DNA of 64,000 bases from CBDFNC01 sp965249895 (GCA_965249895.1 CBDFNC010000001.1:1178001-1242000); one strand, 5' to 3'. Positions 25,833-34,875 are shown, counted from the first letter of the stretch. Numbers and translations are program-made. The notes: generated by a model from the sequence alone, not told the origin.

Positions 25833-26915
25833 TTAGTCCAAAAATTCGATACATACAGGATAGGAAAGGGATAGCTGGTGATGTTCATCTGACAACAGAC
25901 CGGTATCTTTATCCCTTTTAAAGGTGACCAAGTTGTGGCTGTTTTGGTTAGCAACCAGCAAGAAGTTCTGGCAAGGACTGAGGGCAAAATTTCTGGGGAA
26001 GTCCCCCTTACAGCTCTGGTATTCCAGCTTACTCAATTTATATGTTTCCTGATCTATAGTACAAATCAGTATGCTGTTATGGCCACGATTGGAGGCGTAA
26101 AGGAAGCGTCCGTCTTTCGATAAATGGATATCTGCTCCGTAACTTACCCCCTCATATTCATCTGGTAACATGGCCAGGGTTTGCAGCGGGTTTAACCAAC
26201 CATTTTCACGGTTGTAATGAAAGACTGTAATCGTGTTATCCAGCTCATTAACCAGGTAAAGGGCGGTGCCAGACGGGTGAAAACACATATGTCTTGGACC
26301 TGCGCCAGGTTGTAACTTGATGCCACCTTGCTCATGAGGCATAAGTTCCTGATGGGTCTCGTTTATCTGGTAAGTTTTTAATTCATCTATGCCTAAATCA
26401 GCACAGATAACGAATCGGCCATCGGGCGACACAATAGAGGAATGGGCGTGTGGGCCGGACTGACGTTCTTGATTGGCGCCTTGCCCTTCGTGCTGCTGAA
26501 CACTGGTGACCTGCTCAAGCTGTCCGTCTGTAGTGATTGGGGCTAAGACCAGGCTACCACTGCCATAATTAGAAACCAGGGCACTGTTTTCGGATTTGGA
26601 AAGGCTAATGTGACAGGGAGCGGTTCCCTGAGACAAGACCTGGTTAATTAGCTCAGGCCGCTCCAAGCCATTTAACTTATAACATGCGATACCGCCACTG
26701 GGCTGGCCTTCCTTTTCTTCAACTTCACTGACAGCCAGTAGCAGGTTTTTATCCTTGGCGACTTTTACGAAGCTTGGGTGAGGTAATTCAGGCATGGAGT
26801 GCAGCAGGGTGACGGTTCCTGACAAGGCGTCTAACTCAGCCAGATGGAGTCCGCTGCGGGACTCATGGGTATAACAACCAATAAATAGGATCTCGACAGA
26901 CACGGCATTTTCCAC
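25833..26915 (-). CDS. Lactonase-family beta-propeller protein
   Basis: Protein of 360 residues of the lactonase family related to E. coli Pgl (6-phosphogluconolactonase) and to cycloisomerases, a seven-bladed beta-propeller. Blade-like repeats are visible: HPSFVKVAKDKNLLLAVSE, PCHISLSKSENSALVSNYGS, GPHAHSSIVSPDGRFVICAD, GAGPRHMCFHPSGTALYLVN, YGADIHLSKDGRFLYASNRG and FPRNFALSPCQNFLLVANQN, each carrying the family (D/S)xxGRFLxxxN pattern. It has no signal peptide. The start is a GTG with a weak upstream site, so a few codons of uncertainty remain. Substrate is unknown; the family hydrolyses sugar lactones. Confidence 0.88.
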   Translation of the reverse strand: MENAVSVEILFIGCYTHESRSGLHLAELDALSGTVTLLHSMPELPHPSFVKVAKDKNLLLAVSEVEEKEGQPSGGIACYKLNGLERPELINQVLSQGTAPCHISLSKSENSALVSNYGSGSLVLAPITTDGQLEQVTSVQQHEGQGANQERQSGPHAHSSIVSPDGRFVICADLGIDELKTYQINETHQELMPHEQGGIKLQPGAGPRHMCFHPSGTALYLVNELDNTITVFHYNRENGWLNPLQTLAMLPDEYEGVSYGADIHLSKDGRFLYASNRGHNSILICTIDQETYKLSKLEYQSCKGDFPRNFALSPCQNFLLVANQNSHNLVTFKRDKDTGLLSDEHHQLSLSYPVCIEFLD

Positions 26916-27021
26916 TTTTATTAAGATAAAACAATATAATAGCTATTGAATTGGAGTTTGAACAGCGACAAGGAATAATATCGGGCTACACTTTGAAGTG
27001 AGTTTTAATTTGGGGATAGAG

Positions 27022-27168
27022 ATGAAAAAACGTGCCCGGAATAAAGACAAGGAAGATAGCTTACAGGAAATACCTGTGGAGACGAAATCCACCGAGCTGG
27101 ATGAGCAAAAGGAGAGCTTTAGCCACTATCTAAAACATATAGCAGCCAAACGGCTGACGCAAAAATAG
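27022..27168 (+). CDS. Small hydrophilic protein, 48 residues
   Basis: An ATG at 27022 preceded by GGGGATAGAG opens a 48-residue frame beginning MKKRARNKDKEDSLQEIP and ending HIAAKRLTQK. It is highly charged, with lysine-rich ends and an acidic middle, and has no membrane segment. I do not recognise a family. The ribosome binding site, the sensible amino-acid composition and the fit between a divergent lactonase gene and a convergent kinase gene support a real small gene; nothing indicates its role. Confidence 0.5.
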   Translation: MKKRARNKDKEDSLQEIPVETKSTELDEQKESFSHYLKHIAAKRLTQK

Positions 27169-27176
27169 CAATTTTA

Positions 27177-28820
27177 CTATTGTTGAAATTCGACTTGCTG
27201 CTTCGCCAACTTTTCTGTTTCTTGCTCCGGTGCTAATTCGGGCTGGGTTAATGGCAGCTGAACAATAAAGTTGGTGCCTTTTCCTACTTTACTCTCAACC
27301 TTAAGAACACCCTGGTGCTGGGTGATAATTGCGTGGCTGATAGACAATCCCAGACCCGTTCCTTTGCCCACCTCCTTGGTGGTGAAAAAGGGTTCGAATA
27401 TTTTCTCTTTTTGCTCTTCCGGGATCCCTGTTCCAGTATCATACACTTCGATTAACAGCTGCTGATCTTTCTGGTAGGCCTTGATGCCGATCACTTTTTC
27501 ATCGCTGGCCTCGACCGCATCTTTGGCGTTGATAAGTAAATTGAGAAGTACTTGTTCTACTTGGATTTTATTACAGTAAATAAGTGGCAGTGCAGGGGCC
27601 ATATTTTCCCTGATTTCAATATTCTTGGCGGAAAATTGCCGTTTTAAAAACAGTAGGCTGTCGGAGAGTAATTCCTGAGTTTGTACCAGAGACATTTCAT
27701 CTTGGGCGGAATCTCGGCCGAAGGTTCTAAGTTGCTTGATAATACTTTGGGCCCTTTCCACCTGGTTAATAATATCGGCGAAGGATTTCACCAATCGGTT
27801 CTTTTTGCCCTGGGCAAGGTATTCAGGTCCCATCTCAGCATTCATGCTAATGACTTGTAATGGCTGATTGAGTTCGTGGGCTATTCCTGTTGCCATTTCA
27901 CCCAATGACGCCAGTTTAGCTGAATGGACCAACTGGCTGTGGGTATTAGCCAACTCTCGGTTTTTCTGGCTGAGTTCTTTGTTCTTTGCTTCCAGCTGTC
28001 GCTTTTTATTTTCCACCTGGCGAGAGAAGTAAAAGGAGAAAGACAACAAAAGAGAGATACACAAACCAAAGGTTAATACCAGGTTAGGCAGAAAACCTGT
28101 GCTGCTCTGAGTTGGGGTTGGCGCTGGCCAAACGTAGATCTGCCAGTTCAGGTTATAGAAAGGCAGTGAATGCTGAGATATATCGTCTGTAATCCTGAAG
28201 TTTTGCGGTACTTTCTGGAACAGGATTTGTCCACGTTCCATCAGAGAAATAGGGTTATCAAAATGGCCTTTCTGCAATACCAGTTCCAGCAGACTATCCA
28301 GGTTAAGGGTGCCGACAATAAAACCGTCAAACTGATCATTAGGGTAAAGGGGAACGTATACCCGGAAGCCATCTGGCGAGGAGTGTTCGCTCTTGATAAT
28401 AGTGACGGAGCGCTCGTCTCTAGCAGTATCTAACTGAGCGTTAAGGCTGGCTTCCTTGGTTAAGCGCTTGTCTTGGTTTTCCTCGCTACCCGGTTGGGTG
28501 ACTTTCCATTGTGCCTGATAGCTTTTTGTTACCCACTCAATGCTTTGGTAGGTTTTTTCGAATTTAATATAGTTGCTTGCATCGTTATGCCAAGCCGAAT
28601 AACTACTTCCCTGCGCATGATCCCAGCGATGCGCCATTTGGATGAGAGCTTCTACGTGCTGCTGGATTTGAGCTTTGATCTCCCGGGTTATTACTTCTCC
28701 CTGGCTGCTAACACTTTCGCGCCCTTTTGTTTGCTCTACTTCTGTGAGGTGCTGCCAGGCAAAGGCCGACAAGGTGCAGCCAAGTATAAGGATAAAGATC
28801 GAGAAGAGTCGGTTTTTCAA
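27177..28820 (-). CDS. CHASE-domain sensor histidine kinase
   Basis: Protein of 547 residues. An N-terminal membrane helix is followed by a periplasmic CHASE-like domain (residues about 40-235; TYQSIEWVTKSYQAQW, GFRVYVPLYPNDQFDGFIVG), a second membrane helix (about 245-268), a coiled coil, then HisKA with the phosphorylated histidine in GIAHELNQPLQV (near 315) and HATPase_c with N box LLNLLINAKDAVE, G1 YDTGTGIPEEQ, F box FEPFFTTK and G2 GKGTGLGLS. It autophosphorylates and passes phosphate to a response regulator; none is adjacent, so it is an orphan kinase. The start is TTG with AAGGAAG upstream. Confidence 0.92.
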   Translation of the reverse strand: MKNRLFSIFILILGCTLSAFAWQHLTEVEQTKGRESVSSQGEVITREIKAQIQQHVEALIQMAHRWDHAQGSSYSAWHNDASNYIKFEKTYQSIEWVTKSYQAQWKVTQPGSEENQDKRLTKEASLNAQLDTARDERSVTIIKSEHSSPDGFRVYVPLYPNDQFDGFIVGTLNLDSLLELVLQKGHFDNPISLMERGQILFQKVPQNFRITDDISQHSLPFYNLNWQIYVWPAPTPTQSSTGFLPNLVLTFGLCISLLLSFSFYFSRQVENKKRQLEAKNKELSQKNRELANTHSQLVHSAKLASLGEMATGIAHELNQPLQVISMNAEMGPEYLAQGKKNRLVKSFADIINQVERAQSIIKQLRTFGRDSAQDEMSLVQTQELLSDSLLFLKRQFSAKNIEIRENMAPALPLIYCNKIQVEQVLLNLLINAKDAVEASDEKVIGIKAYQKDQQLLIEVYDTGTGIPEEQKEKIFEPFFTTKEVGKGTGLGLSISHAIITQHQGVLKVESKVGKGTNFIVQLPLTQPELAPEQETEKLAKQQVEFQQ

Positions 28821-28961
28821 AAATACTTCCTTGCCGTAAGTCAGAGCTCTATGATTGTAGCTAGCGCCAAGGGTAATGTAATCTAGCGAAATATTATATA
28901 ACGCGATATACCCCCTCCACTTGGGTAAATTCGAGAACTAGCTCTCAGAAAGGAATTAAGT

Positions 28962-30200
28962 ATGTCAAAAAAGGGCTTCACTACTCAATTGGTTCATGCA
29001 GACCGCCTATCGGACGTAGAGTTCGGTGCTGTCCATGCCCCTATCCACAATTCTGTTCCATATGGTTACAACGATGTGAAGGATCTGGTGGATGTGTTCC
29101 AGGGTAAGCAGACGGGTCACGCTTATGCCAGACAATCGACACCGACTATTGACAGTTTGCAACACAAAATTTGCGCCATGGAGCAGGGGATAAGCTGCCT
29201 GGTGTTTGGCTCTGGTATGGCCGCCATAGTCGCTACCTTTCTGACTCTGCTAAAACAAGGGGATCATTTGATTTGTAGCCGTTACCTGTTTGGCAATACC
29301 AACAGCGTGATGGCCACCCTACAAGGCTATGGGGTTGAAGTTTCGCTGGTGGATGCGACGAATGCGAAAGAAGTTACAGCGGCCTATCAAGCGAACACCC
29401 AGATGGTATTCGTGGAAACCATAGCTAACCCTGTGACTCAGATCACCGATCTGGTGGCCATTGGTGAGTTCTGTCAGCAAAAAAAATTGGTTTATGTAGT
29501 CGACAATACCATGACATCTGCGTATTTGTTTCAACCAAAGCGAGTTACTGCCAGCTTAGTCGTAACCTCTTTGTCAAAGTATTTTGGCGGGCATGGTAAC
29601 GCATTGGGTGGTTCGGTGACGGACACTGGGCTGTTTGACTGGCAGAGCTTTCCCAACATCTTTAGCGGTTATCGGCAAGGTGACCCTGCTATGTGGGGGA
29701 TCAGCCAAATTAAGAAAAAAGGCTTGCGCGATATGGGGGGGTGCCTTAGTTCACAATCTGCGCACCTGCTTTCAGTTGGGGCTGATACCATGGCATTACG
29801 TATGGAACGGCAGTGTCAGACGGCGCAGATGTTGGCTGAATTTTTACAGCAGCATCCGAAAGTGGCGAAGGTTTATTACCCCGGGTTAAGCTGTCATCCT
29901 CAGTATGAAAGAGCACGATCTTTATTTAAACATGCTGGTGCGTTACTCAGTTTCGATTTGCTTAATGGGTTGGATTGCTGTGATTTATTAAACAGGTTGG
30001 AACTGGTAATTAGCGCCACGCATTTAGGGGATAATCGTACTTTGGCATTACCCGTAGCACCGACCATTTATTATGAAATGGGTTTGGAAACCAGACGAAA
30101 AATGGGGATCAGTGAAACTATGGTGCGTTGTTCCATAGGTATCGAGGATCCGCTGGACTTAGTCGCCGACTTCGAGCAGGCATTAGCTAAGCTGGTCTAG
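28962..30200 (+). CDS. PLP-dependent trans-sulfuration enzyme (cystathionine gamma-synthase family)
   Basis: Protein of 412 residues of the Cys/Met metabolism PLP family. The cofactor lysine is in VVTSLSKYFGGHGNALGG (about residue 205), the aspartate that contacts the pyridine nitrogen is in YVVDNTMTSAYLF, and the phosphate-binding part is FGSGMAA. The N-terminus GFTTQLVHADR is also typical. Members interconvert homoserine esters, cysteine, cystathionine and methionine; sequence alone does not separate synthase from lyase. AAAGGAATT precedes the ATG. It is a single-gene unit, divergent from the kinase. Confidence 0.88.
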   Translation: MSKKGFTTQLVHADRLSDVEFGAVHAPIHNSVPYGYNDVKDLVDVFQGKQTGHAYARQSTPTIDSLQHKICAMEQGISCLVFGSGMAAIVATFLTLLKQGDHLICSRYLFGNTNSVMATLQGYGVEVSLVDATNAKEVTAAYQANTQMVFVETIANPVTQITDLVAIGEFCQQKKLVYVVDNTMTSAYLFQPKRVTASLVVTSLSKYFGGHGNALGGSVTDTGLFDWQSFPNIFSGYRQGDPAMWGISQIKKKGLRDMGGCLSSQSAHLLSVGADTMALRMERQCQTAQMLAEFLQQHPKVAKVYYPGLSCHPQYERARSLFKHAGALLSFDLLNGLDCCDLLNRLELVISATHLGDNRTLALPVAPTIYYEMGLETRRKMGISETMVRCSIGIEDPLDLVADFEQALAKLV

Positions 30201-30283
30201 TAAGTGCCATGAACCTAGATAAAGTAAGGGTAAGATTGACTTAAAACAAGACTAAACTATTTTTTGAAATTAGGCTGTCTGTA

Positions 30284-30510
30284 TATACCCAAACTACTTG
30301 GAAATGCAGATTCAGAGCTCAGGCGGGATGTCAGAACAAGGCGCAGCGAGCAGGGAATGGCATTCCCTTTTCAAGCGCTGCAACGCAGTGCTGACTTTCT
30401 GGCTGAACTCCCTTCGGGCAAGGCGAGAAGCAACCCTCTTCGGCTTTATGCCTTGAACCCGATCACTTCTCGACTTGCTGATCCCCGCATTGCCAAGTAG
30501 CTTGGGTATA
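30284..30510. mobile_element. MITE-like element with 25-bp terminal inverted repeats
   Basis: The left end TATACCCAAACTACTTGGAA and the right end, read in reverse complement, TATACCCAAGCTACTTGGCA are inverted repeats continuing through AATGC(A/G)G. The 227-bp interior has no gene with a ribosome binding site; the open frames crossing it on both strands are by-products. Elements starting TATACCCAAG.. are, as I recall, frequent in Vibrio and Shewanella relatives. No clear target duplication is visible. Confidence 0.75.
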
Positions 30511-30588
30511 CACTTCATTAACATGGACGTTATTACTTGTGTGGTGTTTATGATGTTTAATCACAAACGTATCACCGTTGGTTTTATT

Positions 30589-30774
30589 GGAACCCATCAA
30601 ATAACGGGAATAAGGGTAACAATTGTGGCGGTCTTTGTGGAGGAGATGCAATCTGCGAAGCCTGTGCCCACAAGGTTCGCCGAACGCGCATCCATGCATT
30701 TCACATCTCATCCCTGAGATGGATTCGGCTCCTACCGATCTATCGTGAGCTGTTACCCAAGTTTGACCGGTCCC
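30589..30774. mobile_element. MITE-like dispersed element, copy 2
   Basis: It shares ends and interior with the element at 19836-20036: GGAACCCATCAAA and GGGTAACAATTG on the left, TGTTACCCA and GGTCCC on the right, with AAGGTTCGCCGAACGCGCATC and CTGAGATGGATTCGGC inside. It has no coding capacity. It ends five bases before the readable part of a broken GGDEF gene, so it may mark the break point of that gene. Confidence 0.75.
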
Positions 30775-30778
30775 AGGT

Positions 30779-30937
30779 AATAAACTAGTTCGTGAAAACA
30801 AAAAAAGAACCATCTCCATTGGCGCTAAAGTCATTCACCCGGATAAGGATATCACACAAGATCAGGTGTATATTTTGGCAGATAAAGCACTTTATCTGGC
30901 TAAAGAAAAACGTAACACCGTAATCGCGGGCGACTAA
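30779..30937 (+). pseudogene. C-terminal remnant of a GGDEF (diguanylate cyclase) gene
   Basis: The 52-codon open stretch reads RTISIGAKVIHPD, then VYILADKALYLAKEKRNTVI and a stop. This is the final beta strand and helix of a GGDEF domain, where family members read TxSxGxx ... ADxALYxAKxxGRNxV. The GG(D/E)EF signature itself is missing, and no start codon or upstream part is present; upstream lies the dispersed element. The remnant cannot be a working cyclase. From 30938 to 31111 nothing is visible except the leader of mtfA. Confidence 0.8.
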
Positions 30938-31111
30938 AAATATTCTCAATAAACCATACTTAGGCATTGTGGTGATTGCTGGTCATCAAAGTAAAGTAGT
31001 TTTAAACTAATAGTTAAACAGTGCGCATAATCCATATACTAAATAAATAGTTAAAGCGGCTCACCAGTTGTATAGGTTGCCAAAAAATAGCTTGAGGAGA
31101 GAGGCGCAAAC

Positions 31112-31924
31112 ATGATTTATATCTTTGCTGTTTTTACCCTGCTAGTTACAGCCTTGCTGTTGTTTCTTCCGACTTATCGCGACAGAAAGGCTAGGTTTGC
31201 ACTATTTCCCCACCAGTGGGAAATTGTTATCAACAATAACTTGCCTCTTTACGGGTATTTACCGGAACCTTTAAAGCGCCAACTCTATTTGCTGATAAAT
31301 AGCTTTGTCCACAGGAAAAAATTCTATGGCTGTCAGGGTCTTGAAATAACTGACGAAATCAAAATAACCATAGCCGCGCAAGCTTGCCTTTTGCTATTGA
31401 ACAGGCAAAGCGATGAGTTTTCCAATTTAAAGTCGGTGCTTGTGTACCCTGCTGCCTTTATTGCTCGGCGTGAAGTGGTGGGTGACAATGGTCTACATAG
31501 TATGGAGTGCAGTGGGTTAGCTGGGGAATCCTGGCAGCAGGGAAAAGTGATCTTATCCTGGGATGATGTGAAGAAAGGCGCCCTGGATATTCATGACGGT
31601 CACAACCTGGTATTGCACGAATTTGCCCATCAGTTGGACGGCAGCTGTGGCGGTACTAATGGTGCTCCTGCCCTGGACACACCTAATGCCTATAAGACTT
31701 GGGCCAGGGTGATGAGTCGGGAGTTCGAACAGCTTCAGTTTGATGCGCACCATCAACTGGCAAGTCTGATGAGTTATTACGGAGCCACCAATCCGGCCGA
31801 ATTTTTTGCTGTGGTCACCGAAGTTTTTTTCGAAAAGCCCGCAGCGTTAAAGCAAAAACATCCTGAATTATATCAACTGTTGGCCACGTATTATCATATC
31901 GAGCCGGATATTTGGTTGATTTAG
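31112..31924 (+). CDS. mtfA: MtfA-like zinc peptidase
   Basis: Protein of 270 residues of the MtfA/M90 family; in E. coli MtfA (265 residues) binds the repressor Mlc and so influences glucose phosphotransferase genes, and has aminopeptidase activity. The zinc site is LHEFAHQLDG (HExxH, near residue 169) with the downstream glutamates in NPAEFFAVVTEVFFEKP. The first 20 residues are hydrophobic (IFAVFTLLVTALLLFLP) and probably anchor it in the membrane. GAGGAGAGAGG precedes the ATG. It is monocistronic as far as I can see. Confidence 0.88.
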   Translation: MIYIFAVFTLLVTALLLFLPTYRDRKARFALFPHQWEIVINNNLPLYGYLPEPLKRQLYLLINSFVHRKKFYGCQGLEITDEIKITIAAQACLLLLNRQSDEFSNLKSVLVYPAAFIARREVVGDNGLHSMECSGLAGESWQQGKVILSWDDVKKGALDIHDGHNLVLHEFAHQLDGSCGGTNGAPALDTPNAYKTWARVMSREFEQLQFDAHHQLASLMSYYGATNPAEFFAVVTEVFFEKPAALKQKHPELYQLLATYYHIEPDIWLI

Positions 31925-32091
31925 GTTGCGCTGTAATACTAAAGGTAAGCAACACGGGTTGGCTTTTTCCGCACGCCGCTATCCGGATATTATTGGGGCT
32001 TGTCTCACGAATCGATAGCCAAGGGTTAGACATAGCGGATTGGCCTGCTATAAACGTGAAGCAATTTATGTAATCTAAGGGAGTTGTCGCT

Positions 32092-32883
32092 GTGCTTGAA
32101 ATTAAAGAACTCTCCATCTTGGTCGTAGAGCCATCCGTCATGCAAAGGAAGTTTATCTGCGCCCAGTTAAACGATGCGGGTGTCGAGCAGGTAGATACCG
32201 CCGCCGATATGGAGGATGCCTTGTCCTGCCTGGAGTCCTTTACTCCCGATTTGGTTATCAGCGCCATGTATTTTAATTCCGGTACGGGTGCTGATTTAGC
32301 CAAGAAAATTAAGCAAAATCCTTCATTCGATAGTACGGCGTTTATGCTAATTTCCAGTGAGAAAAAATGGGAGAACCTGGATGAAGTGAAGCAGGCTGGA
32401 GCCGTCGCTATTTTGCCCAAACCTTTCCTATTTACAGACTTAAAAAAAGCCCTCTATGCAACCATCGCCTATATTGAGCCGGAAGAACTGGAGCTGGAAC
32501 TATACGATCCTACGTCGTTAAAAGTACTGATAGTGGATGATAGCCTGACAGCGCAAAAACATCTTCACCGGGTGCTGGAAAATATGGGGATCACCATGAT
32601 TACAGTGGCAAACAATGGTGTGGAGGCCCTTAATTTTCTGCATAACCAGGAATTTGATGTCATAGTGACGGATTATAATATGCCGGAAATGGATGGGAAG
32701 GAGTTGGTGGAAAATATTCGCGCTAACCCCGAGTTGGCTTATTTGCCAGTGCTGATGGTGACATCAGAAGATGGAGAATCCAAGCTTAATGCGGTGAAAC
32801 AAGCCGGGGTCTCCGCATTATGTGATAAACCGTTTAATATCGATACCATCAAAGGTATGTTGCAGCGGCTTCTTTCCGAATAA
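32092..32883 (+). CDS. Double-receiver response regulator, first receiver degenerate
   Basis: 263 residues with two receiver domains and no output domain. The second (about 142-262) is intact: VLIVDDSLTAQ, the phospho-acceptor in VIVTDYNMPEMDG, VTSED and CDKPF with the conserved lysine. In the first (about 5-125) the acidic pocket VDD is replaced by VVEPS and the acceptor aspartate by alanine (PDLVISAMYF), although the lysine region LPKPF remains, so it should not be phosphorylated. The protein may relay or sequester signals. The GTG start follows AAGGGAG. No kinase is adjacent. Confidence 0.88.
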   Translation: MLEIKELSILVVEPSVMQRKFICAQLNDAGVEQVDTAADMEDALSCLESFTPDLVISAMYFNSGTGADLAKKIKQNPSFDSTAFMLISSEKKWENLDEVKQAGAVAILPKPFLFTDLKKALYATIAYIEPEELELELYDPTSLKVLIVDDSLTAQKHLHRVLENMGITMITVANNGVEALNFLHNQEFDVIVTDYNMPEMDGKELVENIRANPELAYLPVLMVTSEDGESKLNAVKQAGVSALCDKPFNIDTIKGMLQRLLSE

Positions 32884-32971
32884 CCGCGAGTTTACCGCCA
32901 TCGATTACGAGTATTGGCCCTGTCTTAAAGGTCTAAACTAAATACACCCCTTATTATGCGAGGAGGCTGTT

Positions 32972-33745
32972 ATGTTAGTTCGACCAGCAGCTGTCGCGGG
33001 CAGCTTTTATCCCGCCGAGCCGTTAAAGCTAGATTGTTTGGTTTCTGGATTGCTGAGAGATAAAGCTCAGCAAAGTAAAAGTCGCCTTTTTATTGTCCCC
33101 CATGCCGGGTTGATCTACTCGGGAAGTGTTGCAGCCAGTGTTTATTCCCAATTTAATCCAGGGCAATTTAGCCGGGTAGTGATTATAGGTCCAGCTCATA
33201 GAGTGGCGTTTCGTGGTATCGCCTTGGCCGCGGCGGATGTATTTACCACTCCGTTTGGTAGGATCCCTATAGCAACAGACCTGTGTGAGCAGATCAAGCT
33301 TTTATCCGGGGTGCTGGTAAATGATGAGTGCCATCAGACGGAGCATTGTATCGAGGTACAGTTACCCTTCTTACAGAAGACCCTGGGGAGCTTTGAATTG
33401 GTGCCTTTGTTGGTTGGATTGGCTGATGCGGAGCATATTGCGGCTGTCCTGCGGTTGGTGTGGCGTGAACAAAACACCTTGATACTGATCAGTTCGGATT
33501 TAAGCCACTTTCTGACTTATGAACAGGCAAGCGAAAAGGATACGCTAAGCGCTAAGGCAATCGTCCATCTGGATGGCGCAGCCCTGGATAGTGATGGTGC
33601 TTGTGGTTATCTTCCCATACGTGGCCTGCTCAGGTTTGCCAAAGAGTCTGGATTAGCCGGGCATGAATTAGCCCGTTGCAATTCTGGAGATACGGCAGGT
33701 AACAAAGACAGAGTGGTTGGTTATGGAGCCTTTAGTTTTAACTGA
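32972..33745 (+). CDS. AmmeMemoRadiSam system protein B (MEMO1 family)
   Basis: Protein of 257 residues of the MEMO1 family, structurally like extradiol dioxygenases. Conserved metal-ligand histidines are visible in VPHAGLIYSG (near residue 46), GPAHRVAF, TEHCIEVQLPFLQ and SSDLSHF. The N-terminus VRPAAVAGSFYPAEP is the family start. In bacteria it is usually encoded with an AMMECR1 protein and a radical SAM enzyme; here AMMECR1 overlaps its end but no radical SAM gene is in the window. GAGGAGG precedes the ATG. The biochemical role of the set is not established. Confidence 0.92.
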   Translation: MLVRPAAVAGSFYPAEPLKLDCLVSGLLRDKAQQSKSRLFIVPHAGLIYSGSVAASVYSQFNPGQFSRVVIIGPAHRVAFRGIALAAADVFTTPFGRIPIATDLCEQIKLLSGVLVNDECHQTEHCIEVQLPFLQKTLGSFELVPLLVGLADAEHIAAVLRLVWREQNTLILISSDLSHFLTYEQASEKDTLSAKAIVHLDGAALDSDGACGYLPIRGLLRFAKESGLAGHELARCNSGDTAGNKDRVVGYGAFSFN

Positions 33746-34283
33746 GCAAGCTTGTTTGTTATCTCTTGCCCGGGATAGCATTCGGGCAGAGTTAAGCGAA
33801 CAGCCGTTTTCCCTCGAGCTTTCCGGTTATGATCATCGGTTATTAACGCCCCTCGCTTGTTTCGTTACCTTGCATTTGAGAGGTAAGCTCAGGGGCTGTA
33901 TCGGGTGCCTGAGCACCAGTCAGCCTTTGGTGCAGGAGGTCGTCCGGCAAGCCTGCAATGCTGCATTTAGAGATCACCGTTTTTCACCTTTAACGCAGGA
34001 TGAGTTTACTGAACTGAAGATCAGTATTTCTGTGCTGTCAGAATCAATTTTATTAAAGGTTAACAGTCAGCAGGCGCTTTTGACTAAGCTACGCAAGGGA
34101 GAAGATGGCTTGATCTTGCAGGAAGGGGAAAAAAGAGCAACTTTCTTACCCTCCGTTTGGTCAGAAATACCAAATAAGGAAGAGTTTGTACACAACTTAA
34201 AGGCGAAAGGAGGATTTGCTGCGGATTATTGGTCTTCAGAGCTGCAATGTTTTACTTATCAGTCCCAGTATTTTACCGAATAA
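33723..34283 (+). CDS. AmmeMemoRadiSam system protein A (AMMECR1 family)
   Basis: Protein of 186 residues with the AMMECR1 fold, recognised by CFVTLHLRGKLRGCIGCLST and ACNAAFRDHRFSPLTQDEF, including the conserved RGCIG motif. The function of AMMECR1 proteins is unknown. The ATG at 33723 lies 23 bases inside the MEMO1 gene, in another frame, so the two are translationally coupled; a TTG two codons earlier is possible. The stop almost touches the stop of the convergent thioredoxin-like gene. Confidence 0.92.
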   Translation: MEPLVLTEQACLLSLARDSIRAELSEQPFSLELSGYDHRLLTPLACFVTLHLRGKLRGCIGCLSTSQPLVQEVVRQACNAAFRDHRFSPLTQDEFTELKISISVLSESILLKVNSQQALLTKLRKGEDGLILQEGEKRATFLPSVWSEIPNKEEFVHNLKAKGGFAADYWSSELQCFTYQSQYFTE

Positions 34284-34284
34284 C

Positions 34285-34875
34285 CTATTGATAAAGCTTT
34301 TTCGGCTCTTCCAGCTTTCCTTCTTTTAAATCATGGGCAAGGATGAGTGTCCTCTTCATGGCCAGGGTTAACGTGGTCATGGATAACGGCGTATAATTTC
34401 CTCTTAAGTAAGTGGGGCTAGGAAGCCATACCTGATTAAGGCCCATAAGTACGTGTAATTTGATAGGAGGGCTTTCAGGCGAGGCTTTTATGACCATAGA
34501 AGGGTAGGTAACGACCTGATACTTATCTGCCAGAGATTGAGTTTGCCGGTTGGTGTTGGCGGTGATCTTTACCTTTAACATGGGTTTGCTGGCTGCGATA
34601 AAGTCGGAGTCGGTGAGGTAATCGTTCTCAAAGAAACCACAGTTTCTGCAGGGATTACGGGTAAAATAGAGTAGTAACGGTCGCTTGTACTGTTTGGAAT
34701 CCTCGATGGCCTGGGCCAGCCCCTTTTCTTCGAAATACCATCCGTCACCCGAGCTAAGCGCATCACGTTGCACATAAAAAAAATAAACGTATGAGAGGGT
34801 GCCGATTAACACCAGCAAAACTGCCGGTAAACCTACTCTTTTTTTTAACTGGGCTGGTGTCATGGGGTATTCCAT
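34285..34875 (-). CDS. Membrane-anchored thioredoxin-fold protein
   Basis: 196 residues with one N-terminal membrane helix (residues about 15-34) and a periplasm-facing thioredoxin fold: PLLLYFTRNPCRNCGFFEND with the CRNC redox pair at residues 76 and 79, and the cis-proline strand in VTYPSMVIK. The long insert before the C-terminus (LMGLNQVWLPSPTYLRGNYT) is unusual. It belongs to the thioredoxin-7/DsbD-gamma-like group and may reduce or oxidise envelope proteins. An internal ATG at residue 5 is an alternative start. It is convergent with AMMECR1. Confidence 0.82.
   Translation of the reverse strand: MEYPMTPAQLKKRVGLPAVLLVLIGTLSYVYFFYVQRDALSSGDGWYFEEKGLAQAIEDSKQYKRPLLLYFTRNPCRNCGFFENDYLTDSDFIAASKPMLKVKITANTNRQTQSLADKYQVVTYPSMVIKASPESPPIKLHVLMGLNQVWLPSPTYLRGNYTPLSMTTLTLAMKRTLILAHDLKEGKLEEPKKLYQ

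Noticed and set aside
25487..25987. 166-codon minus-strand frame
   Set aside because: It overlaps the better supported small membrane gene and the lactonase gene, and lacks a ribosome binding site.
30264..30524. Open frames on both strands across 30264-30524
   Set aside because: They are contained in the MITE-like element with inverted ends and have no start signals.
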